Origin: Flavobacterium sp. MC2016-06
Lineage (GTDB): Bacteria; Bacteroidota; Bacteroidia; Flavobacteriales; Flavobacteriaceae
Direction of reading: 5' to 3'
Assembly: GCF_009711165.2 (NCBI RefSeq)
Contig: NZ_WMID02000026.1
Coordinates: 14,235-78,234, forward strand
DNA: 64,000 nucleotides
The notes beneath the pieces are model-generated. The model did no database searches. It had not been told where the DNA came from and saw only the letters and a list, made by a program, of their open reading frames with translations. This document shows, piece after piece, positions 54,212 through 62,628 of the stretch. The translations under genes were made by a program, and so were the position numbers. Position 1 is the stretch's first letter, and each line of letters starts with the position of its first letter.

Positions 54212-55384
54212 TTACAAATTCAACTTATAAGCAATTCCCATTTCTAAACCTCTTAATTCGGCAAGACCTTTTAATCTTCCAACGAGAGAATATCCAGGAT
54301 AAGTTTCTTTTTCTTCGTCAACCGTATGCAGAAATCCATGATCGGGGCGCATTGGTAAACTCACTTTTCTTTGATTCATTAAAACCAATATTTTTTCTAC
54401 AATCGCAGCCATTTTAGCATCTCCGCCTAAATGTTCCGATTCTCTAAAAACATTTTCGTTTTCTCTAATGGTATTTCTTAAATGCAAAAAATGAATTCGA
54501 TTTCCGTAATCATCAATTACTTTTTCGAGATTAATTGTTGGATTTGCACCCAATGAACCTGTGCAATAGCACAAACCGTTTGCATTTAAAGGCACGGCTT
54601 CAAAAATTGCTTTTAGATCATTTTCTGTAGAAACAATTCTAGGCAATCCTAAAACCGAAAATGGCGGATCGTCTGGATGAATCGCTAATTTCGAATCGTA
54701 TTTTTCTGCAACTGGAGCAACTTCTGATAAAAAGTAAATCAGGTTTTCTCTAAGTTTGTTATTATCAATATGACTATAATTATCTAAAAGCGAAAGAATT
54801 TGCTCTGCGGTAAAATTTATTTTGCTTCCCGGAAGTCCCAATAATACATTTTTGAAAAGCAATGCTTTTTCTTCTTCCGAAAGTTTGCTTCCAAATTCCA
54901 ACGCGTTCTCTTTTTCTATCTTCGAATAATCATTTTCCGAATTGGGTCTTTTCAACAAAAAAACATCAAAATAAGTAAACGCCTCCTGATTGTATAACAG
55001 CGCTTTACTTCCGTCTTCATTGACAAAATTATGATTGGTACGAACCCAGTCTAAAATTGGCATAAAATTATACGTGATAATTTTAATACCACATTCCGCT
55101 AGATTTTTTAAGCTTATTTTATAGTTTTCAATGTATTGAAGATAATTTCCGTCAGCTCTTTTTATTTCTTCATGAACGGGCAGACTTTCTACAACTGTCC
55201 ATTCTAAACCTGCATTTTTGATAATTTCTTGTCTGGCTTTTATTTCCTCAACTTCCCAAATATCACCAACAGGAATATGATGCAAAGCCGTAACAATTCC
55301 GGTTGCTCCAGCTTGTTTTATATCAATCAGTTTTACATTGTCGCTTGGTCCGAACCAGCGCATTGTTTGCTGCATTTTTATCAT
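54212..55384 (-). CDS. uxuA: Mannonate dehydratase
   Basis: A 390-residue cytoplasmic enzyme that turns D-mannonate into 2-keto-3-deoxygluconate. It follows the UxuA pattern closely: MRWFGPSD at the start, KQAGATGIVTALHHIPVGDI, KLAIHPDDPPFSVLGLPRIV, CTGSLGANPTI and RPDHGFLHTVDEEKETYPGY. The conserved HPDDPP and MRPDHG blocks hold metal-binding and active-site residues. The start could also be the ATG at 55375, which aligns better with other members. It acts on the glucuronate released by GH115 and GH67. Confidence 0.96.
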   Translation of the reverse strand: MIKMQQTMRWFGPSDNVKLIDIKQAGATGIVTALHHIPVGDIWEVEEIKARQEIIKNAGLEWTVVESLPVHEEIKRADGNYLQYIENYKISLKNLAECGIKIITYNFMPILDWVRTNHNFVNEDGSKALLYNQEAFTYFDVFLLKRPNSENDYSKIEKENALEFGSKLSEEEKALLFKNVLLGLPGSKINFTAEQILSLLDNYSHIDNNKLRENLIYFLSEVAPVAEKYDSKLAIHPDDPPFSVLGLPRIVSTENDLKAIFEAVPLNANGLCYCTGSLGANPTINLEKVIDDYGNRIHFLHLRNTIRENENVFRESEHLGGDAKMAAIVEKILVLMNQRKVSLPMRPDHGFLHTVDEEKETYPGYSLVGRLKGLAELRGLEMGIAYKLNL

Positions 55385-55441
55385 ACTAACTACTTATTAA
55401 AAACAGTTACAAAGTCTATTTTCTAATTATTTATTATTTAA

Positions 55442-55472
55442 TCTCGCAAAGTCGCTAAGACGCAAAGTCTTT
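55442..55472. repeat. Single repeat-like string
   Basis: CTCGCAAAGTCGCTAAGACG followed by CAAAGTC resembles frequent flavobacterial intergenic repeats and the core of family H (AAGACGC). Only one copy is seen in the window, between the uxuA and SDR genes. Confidence 0.35.
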
Positions 55473-55514
55473 TAAATAAAACTTTACAAGCAATTTCCAG
55501 TGTCTTTTTGTTTA

Positions 55515-56252
55515 TTAAAAGCCGATGCTGTTACCGCCATCAACTGGCAAAACAGTTCCTGTTGTATATTTTGATTCGCTTAAAGCGAAATAATATACGG
55601 CATCGGCAATATCTGATGGTTCTCCTAAAAAGCCCATTGGCGTTCTTCCTAGCACTTTATTTTTTCTTTCAGGATCGTTGTCCAAAGCTTTTGCTGACAT
55701 TTTGGTTTTTATGAATCCTGGAGCAATACAATTAACACGAATACCAAGTGGCGCCAATTCTACAGCCATTGCTCTTGTCATAGATTCTATCGCGCCTTTA
55801 CTTGCCGAATACGCAATTACTTTTGGAATTCCGTATTGAGATGCCATCGAACTGATGTTTACAATACTTCCTCCTCCATTTTCTTTCATGTTTTTTACCA
55901 CTTCTCTGCTTACCGCAAAAACACTCAAAAGATTAGTGTGAATTATAGACAAGAAATCTTCGTCGGTAACGTCTACAAATTCCTTTTTTAGGTTGATTCC
56001 AGCATTGTTTACCAAAATATCAATTGGCCCATTTTTAGTTAAATTTTCAATCATTGCGGGAATTCCGGCAAGATCATTTAAATCGAATAAAACCGGAATT
56101 GCATTTTCTCCAATTTCCTTGCAAGCTTCTTCTGTTTTCTCTTTTGTTCTTCCTATGATATAAGTTTTGATACCATTATCACATAATTTCTTTGCTGTTG
56201 CAAAACCCAAACCTGAGTTTCCTCCTGTTACAATTGCAGTTTTTGTGCTCAT
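55515..56252 (-). CDS. SDR-family oxidoreductase, likely fructuronate/mannonate reductase
   Basis: A 245-residue short-chain dehydrogenase. The NAD(P) motif is TGGNSGLGFA. NNAG is at about 88-91, and the catalytic Ser-Tyr-Lys is NISSM and YSASKG. The typical end PVDGGNSIGF is present. In Bacteroidota such SDR proteins beside uxuA replace UxuB and reduce D-fructuronate to D-mannonate; the KduD-type 2-deoxygluconate reaction is an alternative. It lies between the uxuA and GH67 genes, 18 bases from GH67, which supports the first role. Confidence 0.85.
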   Translation of the reverse strand: MSTKTAIVTGGNSGLGFATAKKLCDNGIKTYIIGRTKEKTEEACKEIGENAIPVLFDLNDLAGIPAMIENLTKNGPIDILVNNAGINLKKEFVDVTDEDFLSIIHTNLLSVFAVSREVVKNMKENGGGSIVNISSMASQYGIPKVIAYSASKGAIESMTRAMAVELAPLGIRVNCIAPGFIKTKMSAKALDNDPERKNKVLGRTPMGFLGEPSDIADAVYYFALSESKYTTGTVLPVDGGNSIGF

Positions 56253-56270
56253 ATTTTTTTATTTGTAAAA

Positions 56271-58421
56271 TTAATTTCCTGGTGCAAACGGGAACTTCAA
56301 AGATTGGAAATATTCTAAAGACTGCGTTGGTTTTTCAACTCCAATTGGAAGCTCTTTACCAGAATATTGTTGAAAATATAACAAACACGCATCTCGCCAC
56401 CATTTTGCTTCTTTATATTGAATATTTAACAACATCTGAACTTCTTTAAAACGTTGGCTGTCTACATATTTCTCGATTTTATTCCAAGTTTCCTGCATCG
56501 CTTTTACCTGATTTACACCTTCTTGATATTTTAGAGCCATTCCGTCCCAAAGATTATGACCGTCTTTCAGTTTATAATCCCAAGGAACATGATGAAACCA
56601 TAGTAAATCCTTTTCTGGACAGGTTTCTAAATTATCAAAAATTTTCGCTGCTTCAGGTGCGTATTGTGCCACAGCATTTGTTCCAGTTTTTGATCGGTCA
56701 AAACCAATTCCATTTTTATCGGCTTTATGATAATATACCGGATTCCATTCTGGTCTTGACAAATTGCTTACCCACGGTCCCGGCCCGTAATGATGTCCTG
56801 TATCCATAATATGATGTAATCCTAAAGGTGTCATATAATTTACAACCGCTTCACGCGAATTGATCATCATTTCTTTTACGGGACGAATAAAATTTTCATC
56901 GTTACAGAAAGTACTTCGCAGCCATTCGTCAGCAATAATTTCAGAATCTAAATACGGATTCCAAGCCAATCTTCCGAAGCCGTACCAATTTGCCTGCGCA
57001 AAAGGATGTCCTGTCCAATTAATATCATTTCCGATATTGGCAACGCCAGCAATTCCGGTGATTTTATTTTTATATAAAGTGCCATCAACAACTTTTGCAA
57101 CCGTCGATCCTTTGCCTTTTTGATACGTATCTGATTCTAAAACTTCTTGAAATAATTTAGGCAGATAAACCAAATGCGTGCTGAAACCCAAATATTCTTG
57201 TGTAATTTGAAACTCCATCATTAAAGGTGTTTTTGGTGTTGCACCAAATAACGGATGAAAAGGTTCTCTAGGCTGAAAATCGATTGCTCCGTTTTTTACC
57301 TGAACAATTACATTTTCTTTAAATTTCCCATCGTAAGGTTGAAATTCTGCGTACGCTTGTTTTGCACGATCGTTTGCATCATGTTCTGAATATACAAAGG
57401 CACGCCACATAATTATACCGCCAAATGGCGCTACAGCATCGGCCAGCATATTGGCTCCGTCAACGTGGTCTCTGCCATAATTTTGCGGGCCAGGCTGTCC
57501 TTCTGAATTTGCTTTTACCAGAAATCCTCCAAAATCTGGAATTATTGTGTAGATTTCTTTTGCTTTAGCTTTCCACCAATTCGCTATAGCTGCATCTTTT
57601 GGATCTGCCGTTTTTAAACCTCCAATTTCGATTGGAGCAGAAAAACGGGCAGTTAGATAAACCTTTATTCCGTAAGGTCTGAAAACTTTGGCTAAAGCTT
57701 CTACTTTTTCTAAATATTGCGGAGTCAAAATCAATGCATTTGCATTTACATTGGTCAAAACAGTTCCGTTGATTCCTATCGAGGCATTCGCTCTAGCGTA
57801 ATCAATATAGCGTTGGTCTATAAAATCGGGTAATTTCTGCCAATTCCAAAGTGAGAATCCGGCATAACCTCTTTCGACTGTGCGATCTAAATTGTCCCAA
57901 TGATTTAAGATTCTGATATTCGTTTTTGGCGAATCAATTATGTCTAAATTTTGAATTGATTTGTTGGTTTGAATCAATCGCAAAAAACTATAAATGCCGT
58001 ACAAAACCCCCACATCTTTTTTTCCGCTGATTAAAATGTGCTTTTTATTTTTTATGGAAATAGATTTTATAATAAATCCTTCGTCATTAATTTGATTAAA
58101 ATCGATTTCTGAAGCTTTTTGAATTTCTGAATTTAATGAAGATTCTGAGCCTATAATAATGGAAGAAGCTTGGTCTAATTTTGATTTAACCGTTATTTTG
58201 GTTCCAAGCATTTCTGTCAAACCATTTTCTAATTCTTTAGAAGAAGTAACAGCAGTTTCAGAATTCCCTAAAGAAACAATTCCCTGAATATCAGAAAGGT
58301 ATTTTGTTCTTAAATCAGTATTTGCAATTTTATCGTATTGAAGCCATAATTTATAGTCTTTTTGAGCTGATGCTGAAAAAGAGATTATAAGAAACAGGAA
58401 AATTAATCTTAATGAAATCAT
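56271..58421 (-). CDS. aguA: GH67 alpha-glucuronidase
   Basis: A 716-residue exported enzyme (signal peptide, FSASAQ). The GH67 catalytic acids are seen: the Glu in FLVKANSEGQPGPQNYGRD, the Asp in NGAIDFQPREPFHP, and the Glu in PLMMEFQITQEYLG. Other blocks include NHWDNLDRTVERGYAGFSLW, and a C-terminal WHHVPWDYKLKDG region. The enzyme removes (4-O-methyl)glucuronate from the non-reducing end of xylo-oligosaccharides. It is the first gene of the aguA-SDR-uxuA unit and has a CAATCGGTTG operator 126 bases upstream. Confidence 0.96.
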   Translation of the reverse strand: MISLRLIFLFLIISFSASAQKDYKLWLQYDKIANTDLRTKYLSDIQGIVSLGNSETAVTSSKELENGLTEMLGTKITVKSKLDQASSIIIGSESSLNSEIQKASEIDFNQINDEGFIIKSISIKNKKHILISGKKDVGVLYGIYSFLRLIQTNKSIQNLDIIDSPKTNIRILNHWDNLDRTVERGYAGFSLWNWQKLPDFIDQRYIDYARANASIGINGTVLTNVNANALILTPQYLEKVEALAKVFRPYGIKVYLTARFSAPIEIGGLKTADPKDAAIANWWKAKAKEIYTIIPDFGGFLVKANSEGQPGPQNYGRDHVDGANMLADAVAPFGGIIMWRAFVYSEHDANDRAKQAYAEFQPYDGKFKENVIVQVKNGAIDFQPREPFHPLFGATPKTPLMMEFQITQEYLGFSTHLVYLPKLFQEVLESDTYQKGKGSTVAKVVDGTLYKNKITGIAGVANIGNDINWTGHPFAQANWYGFGRLAWNPYLDSEIIADEWLRSTFCNDENFIRPVKEMMINSREAVVNYMTPLGLHHIMDTGHHYGPGPWVSNLSRPEWNPVYYHKADKNGIGFDRSKTGTNAVAQYAPEAAKIFDNLETCPEKDLLWFHHVPWDYKLKDGHNLWDGMALKYQEGVNQVKAMQETWNKIEKYVDSQRFKEVQMLLNIQYKEAKWWRDACLLYFQQYSGKELPIGVEKPTQSLEYFQSLKFPFAPGN

Positions 58422-58771
58422 TTACTAAATTTAATTTATTCTTTAAAATACTTTATTCTGAATGAATCAATATTTTACAACATAATAAAAGTATTTGATA
58501 AAATTTTAATCTAAAAAATACATTATTAAAAATAAAACAACAATTGCAATCGGTTGCGTAAAAATATAGTATTGTTATTTAAGAAAAAAATTTTAGTAGG
58601 CTTTTTTTAAATAAAATGATGTTAAAGTCAAAAAATAGGTTTCTAGATTGGATTTAAAGTTTTGTAGTGATGAAAACTATTCTTTAAAACAAAAGATATT
58701 CAGTACTTTTGAAGTTATGCAGTCAATCTGAGTCTCTCCGCTTATTATAACTGCCGCAAAATGAAATTAAT
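58422..58771. other. Divergent gap between the GH67 and AraC genes
   Basis: This 350-base gap has the operator O5 (58547-58556). On the minus strand, 17 bases after a TTG (58540-58538), is TATTTTTT (58520-58513), a near match to the -7 box. TACTTTTG at 58704-58711 on the plus strand is a -7 candidate for the AraC gene. No other gene is seen. Confidence 0.45.
58547..58556. promoter_or_regulatory. CAATCGGTTG operator O5 (GH67)
   Basis: Exact 10-mer, 126 bases before the GH67 start and just upstream of a possible weak promoter. Flanked by TTG and CGTAAA as in O1 and O3. Confidence 0.6.
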
Positions 58772-59560
58772 ATGCAGTCACCTAAAATGCATCACCAAGA
58801 ATTTGAATCTCCTGAAGAACTGCGAGATGCCATAAAATGCTTTTGGTATCACAGAAAAGATTTTGGAGAACATCAATCGTATTTTGAGGTTGTTCCTGAT
58901 GGCTATGCTGAAATTATTTTTTATTTTGGAAATACTTTAAGCATTTCTTACAATGGAGATTTACAACCATTGCAATCTCCTTTTATGATGGGACTTCTTA
59001 ATCAGCCTGCACGTTTTAGCACAAAAAATTATTTAGAAATTCTTGCCATCAGATGTTTTCCTTGGACGGTGTTTGATTTACTAAGTCTGCCGTCTGGCAA
59101 AGATGAAGTGTCTCTATTTGAACATCCTATCGCAGCGTTACAGCCTTTTTTAATTGAATATATTGAAGCTGGAAAAATTGATGACGCAATTGCTTATTTA
59201 AAACACTATTTCTTAAACCTTCGTTCACACATTACGATTGACAATACTCTTTTTAAGGCAGGAACTGCTATGAGAGAATCCAACGGTAATCTGCCTGTGA
59301 GTGAGTTAGCCGCTTCGGCTCATGCTACCGTTCGCACATTAGAAAGGAAGTTTAAACAATCTTCTGGTTTTACACTTAAAGATGTATCTAGTTTGGTGCG
59401 TTTTGAACAGGTACGAAATCAATTAATGACTGATCCAGAAACCAATATTGCGGGCTTGGCTCATGAACTGGGTTATACAGATCAATCTCACTTAAGCAGA
59501 GAATTTAAACGTTACAGCGGTACTACACCCGGTATATTTGCCAGAAAAGCAAAGAAATAA
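58772..59560 (+). CDS. AraC-family regulator with DUF6597-type N-terminal domain
   Basis: A 262-residue regulator. The N-terminal part (ELRDAIKCFWYHRKDF, FEVVPDGYAEIIFYFGN) matches the DUF6597 sensor domain. The C-terminal AraC helix-turn-helix pair is at about 155-258 (LPVSELAASAHATVRTLERK, then IAGLAHELGYTDQSHLSREF). The ligand is unknown. It lies directly before a flavin monooxygenase gene on the same strand, 86 bases away, and probably controls it. It is unlikely to belong to the xylan system. Confidence 0.88.
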   Translation: MQSPKMHHQEFESPEELRDAIKCFWYHRKDFGEHQSYFEVVPDGYAEIIFYFGNTLSISYNGDLQPLQSPFMMGLLNQPARFSTKNYLEILAIRCFPWTVFDLLSLPSGKDEVSLFEHPIAALQPFLIEYIEAGKIDDAIAYLKHYFLNLRSHITIDNTLFKAGTAMRESNGNLPVSELAASAHATVRTLERKFKQSSGFTLKDVSSLVRFEQVRNQLMTDPETNIAGLAHELGYTDQSHLSREFKRYSGTTPGIFARKAKK

Positions 59561-59646
59561 AAATTGACCGTAAACAGCGATTTTGTCGCATTTGTACAAG
59601 CGTAACGCAGCAGTATTTTAGAATTTTGTCTTTCAATAATTCTTAT

Positions 59647-61179
59647 ATGAAAGATATACTTAAAAACACAAACTCTGCTCCTAATCATACTATTTACGAT
59701 GTAATTATTTCTGGTGCAGGACCTGTAGGCTTATTTCTTGCCTGCGAACTGGCTTTGGCTAAATGTTCTGTACTTGTACTCGAGAAAGCTGAAAATCCGA
59801 ACTCTACCTTAAAAAAACTTCCGTTTGGAATACGCGGTCTCTCGGCACCTTCTATTGAAACCCTTTTCCGTCGCGGACTGCTAAATGATCTTGAATTACA
59901 CAAACATTTTAAAAATCCGCATGCAGGACAAGAAAATCGTCAGGCAGGACATTTTGCTGGTATTCCGTTTTATGCAGATCATATTGATTATTCAAAATGG
60001 AAATATCGTCTGCCAAGCTCAACAGCAACTATTTTGCTGTCTGAAATGGAAGAGCTGGAAAATGTGTTTATACGTCGTGCAGAAGCTTTGGCTGTAACAA
60101 TTAAACGCGGATTTGCTATTACTGATTTTCATCAAACGGAAGATAGTGTAACGGTTCTGTCGGACAATGCATCTTTTCATGCTAAATGGCTTGTGGGTTG
60201 TGACGGCAGCCGCAGTATTGTACGTAAAGCTGGTGGTTTTGAATTTGCTGGTACTGAACCTGAGTTTACTGGATATTCTGCTCATGTTGATATTACCGAT
60301 TCTGAGAAGTTAAATCCGGGTAGAAATGTAACGTCAAAAGGTATGTATTTACAATCACAGCCGGGCTACATTATATTGCAGGATTTTGATGGCGGAGCAT
60401 TTCATAATTCTGAAATACCTATTACACTTGAACACTTGCAAGACGTACTGCGCCGTGTTTCGAATACCGATGTTACGCTTACTAAACTGCATATTGCTAC
60501 TACTTGGACAGATCGCGCTCGCCAAGCAACAACTTATCGCAACGGACGAGTTCTTTTAGCTGGTGACGCTGCGCACATTCATGCGCCATTGGGCGGTCAA
60601 GGTCTTAATCTGGGACTTGGCGACGCGATGAATCTTGGCTGGAAACTCGCAGCAACGATTCAAAATAAAGCGCCAGAAGGTTTGTTAGACAGTTATTATA
60701 CTGAACGATATCTTATTGGTGAGCAGGTCTTAGATTGGTCTCGCGCTCAGGTTTCTATTATGAAACCAGATCCGCATGCTCGCGCACTGCATGCTATACT
60801 GCGCGACTTAATACATACACCAGATGGTGCAACTTATATTGCAGAACGCGTTTGGGGTATTCATACTCATTATAATCTTGGCGGTAATCATCCTTTAATA
60901 GGTCACAGTGTTCCTAATTTTGAATTTGAAGATGGTACAACAATTGGAGATTTAATGCACAATGGTTTAGGCATATTACTTGACTTTGGCAATACTATTT
61001 TTCTAAAAACTTTGGCTGAGGAATATGATTCAATACAATATATTTCGGCGAAGGCGAAAGAACAATTCGGATTGAGTGCTGTTCTTATTCGTCCTGATGG
61101 ATTTATCGCTTGGACTTCTGATGGTGAAACTGATGAACAATCTCTAAAAGAAGCTGTTATGCGTTGGTTTGCTAAATAA
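59647..61179 (+). CDS. FAD-dependent class A monooxygenase (aromatic hydroxylase-like)
   Basis: About 510 residues from the ATG at 59647; an in-frame TTG at 59626 would add 7 residues and is not needed. The FAD motifs are clear: VIISGAGPVGLFLACELALA at the start, the DG motif WLVGCDGSRSIVRKAGG at about 185-200, and the GD motif LLAGDAAHIHAPLGGQG at about 298-313. It fits the FAD_binding_3 phenol or rifampicin hydroxylase type and has a C-terminal thioredoxin-like tail (AVLIRPDGFIAWT). These enzymes hydroxylate aromatic substrates or inactivate aromatic antibiotics with NAD(P)H. The substrate is unknown. Confidence 0.88.
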   Translation: MKDILKNTNSAPNHTIYDVIISGAGPVGLFLACELALAKCSVLVLEKAENPNSTLKKLPFGIRGLSAPSIETLFRRGLLNDLELHKHFKNPHAGQENRQAGHFAGIPFYADHIDYSKWKYRLPSSTATILLSEMEELENVFIRRAEALAVTIKRGFAITDFHQTEDSVTVLSDNASFHAKWLVGCDGSRSIVRKAGGFEFAGTEPEFTGYSAHVDITDSEKLNPGRNVTSKGMYLQSQPGYIILQDFDGGAFHNSEIPITLEHLQDVLRRVSNTDVTLTKLHIATTWTDRARQATTYRNGRVLLAGDAAHIHAPLGGQGLNLGLGDAMNLGWKLAATIQNKAPEGLLDSYYTERYLIGEQVLDWSRAQVSIMKPDPHARALHAILRDLIHTPDGATYIAERVWGIHTHYNLGGNHPLIGHSVPNFEFEDGTTIGDLMHNGLGILLDFGNTIFLKTLAEEYDSIQYISAKAKEQFGLSAVLIRPDGFIAWTSDGETDEQSLKEAVMRWFAK

Positions 61180-61219
61180 AAGACTGCTGCATATATTAAT
61201 CTAATGGAATAAATTAATG

Positions 61220-61262
61220 CGAGTTCTCAATTTGTAAGCACAAAAACTTACTATGAGACTCG
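61220..61262. terminator. Hairpin between convergent monooxygenase and LacI genes
   Basis: CGAGT at 61220-61224 and CTCA at 61226-61229 pair with TGAGACTCG at 61254-61262. An inner GTAAG/CTTAC stem (61234-61238 with 61247-61251) extends it. There is no T-run, so this may be a weak terminator or an RNA end structure for both convergent genes. Confidence 0.5.
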
Positions 61263-61265
61263 TTG

Positions 61266-62306
61266 TTAATTGTTTATTTTTTTGTTTGATGATTCTCTAA
61301 CAAGTACTTCTGTATTTAAAAATGTGATTTCTTTAACATCATCATTTTTTGAAGATTTTAAATTTTTGATGATAATTTCGGCTGCAGCTTTTCCCATTTT
61401 CTCTGCAGGATGCGTAATTGTAGATAAATTAGGATCTATAATTTCTGAAATTGGGTCATTATTAAAACCTATTATTGCAATTTCATCTGGCACTTTTATG
61501 CCACGTTTTTTAGCGGTTTGTACTGCGCTTACAGCAATAATATCTCCAGGTGCAAAAAGTCCGTCTGGAATTGGATCTAAATCAAATAGTTGATTACTTG
61601 CTTTTACTCCTTCTTCGTACGTAACCGATTTTAAATTGATAATCAATTCTTCGTCAACTGGAAGGTTGTGATCTTTAAGAGCTTCTATATAACCTCTTTT
61701 TCTTTCGCTGTAAAGATTTCCTAATTCAGAACCAGCCGTTAAATGTGCAATTCTAATACAGCCTTGTTCGATAAGATGTTTTGTTGCTTTATAACCTGCC
61801 GAATAATTATCGATCACTACTCTAAAGGTGTTATAATCTTTGGGAACTCTGTCTACAAATACCAGCGGAATATTATTATTTGAAAACTGCTGAAAGTGCG
61901 CCGTATCTCTTGTCTCCATTGCCAGAGAACAAATAACACCGCTTACACGATTGCTGTATAAGGACTTGGCCATATTTACCTCTTCATAATATGAGTCATG
62001 CGACTGCATAATGATTACGGTATAATCTGATTTTTGTGCTGTAATTTCGATACCGCTAATTAAAGAGGATAAAAAGGGCTGTGTTACGGTTGGAATTAAA
62101 ACTCCAATTGTTTTGGTTTTGTTACCACGCAGACCTGCCGCCAAAGTATTGGGAACAAATCCCATTTCTTCTGCCATTTTTTTTACTTTTTTTATGGTCT
62201 TATCACTTATGGTGTGATGGTCTTTTAACGCTCTTGAAATCGTTGATGTAGCCAAATTAAGTCTCTCAGCAATATCGTAAATCGTTACGTGTTTATTTTC
62301 TTCCAT
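61266..62306 (-). CDS. LacI-family transcriptional regulator
   Basis: A 346-residue regulator with an N-terminal helix-turn-helix at about 8-30 (TIYDIAERLNLATSTISRAL), the hinge GFVPNTLAAGLRG, and a periplasmic-binding core (IGVLIPTVTQPFLSSLISGI, FVDRVPKDYNTFRVVIDNYS, LFAPGDIIAVSAVQTAKKRG). LacI proteins bind palindromes with a central CG. The repeated CAATCGGTTG sites in the xylan genes fit such a protein, so this is the best local candidate for the xylan repressor. It is not in the same operon as those genes. The effector is not known; xylose or xylobiose is a guess. Confidence 0.93.
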   Translation of the reverse strand: MEENKHVTIYDIAERLNLATSTISRALKDHHTISDKTIKKVKKMAEEMGFVPNTLAAGLRGNKTKTIGVLIPTVTQPFLSSLISGIEITAQKSDYTVIIMQSHDSYYEEVNMAKSLYSNRVSGVICSLAMETRDTAHFQQFSNNNIPLVFVDRVPKDYNTFRVVIDNYSAGYKATKHLIEQGCIRIAHLTAGSELGNLYSERKRGYIEALKDHNLPVDEELIINLKSVTYEEGVKASNQLFDLDPIPDGLFAPGDIIAVSAVQTAKKRGIKVPDEIAIIGFNNDPISEIIDPNLSTITHPAEKMGKAAAEIIIKNLKSSKNDDVKEITFLNTEVLVRESSNKKINN

Positions 62307-62628
62307 GAAATAAAAAATATCAGACGTAAATATAATCTATTTTCCGACAAGATTATATTTGACCTACTCATTAGTAATCACGTTTTCTTTAAAATTTAAA
62401 ATTCTTGAGTGCTCTCAAAATTTTAAAAGTTAACCTATGCATTTATTAATCTTATTTTTTTAGAATCTTGTCATTTTTTTATCACAATTATAAATAATAA
62501 TTTTAATAATGAAAATTAAACTCATTTCCAGTAAAACAAATCAAAATTATTCTACTCGAAATAAAACACTTACAATACATTTATGAAAGTTAAATCCGTA
62601 TTTTTATAAAACACAAAACAATTAACAT
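62307..62628. promoter_or_regulatory. Divergent control region between LacI and hydrolase genes
   Basis: This 322-base AT-rich gap has two inverted repeats. AAATATAATC at 62328-62337 pairs with GATTATATTT at 62351-62360, close to the LacI start. A second hairpin, 62395-62409 with 62414-62427, has a TTGAG/CTCAA core. The first may be a site for the LacI protein itself or for another regulator. I found no CAATCGGTTG here. Confidence 0.5.

Noticed and set aside
59626..59646. TTG start for the flavin monooxygenase, 7 residues longer
   Set aside because: The ATG at 59647 gives a full FAD motif at the usual distance; an alternative TTG start is not needed.
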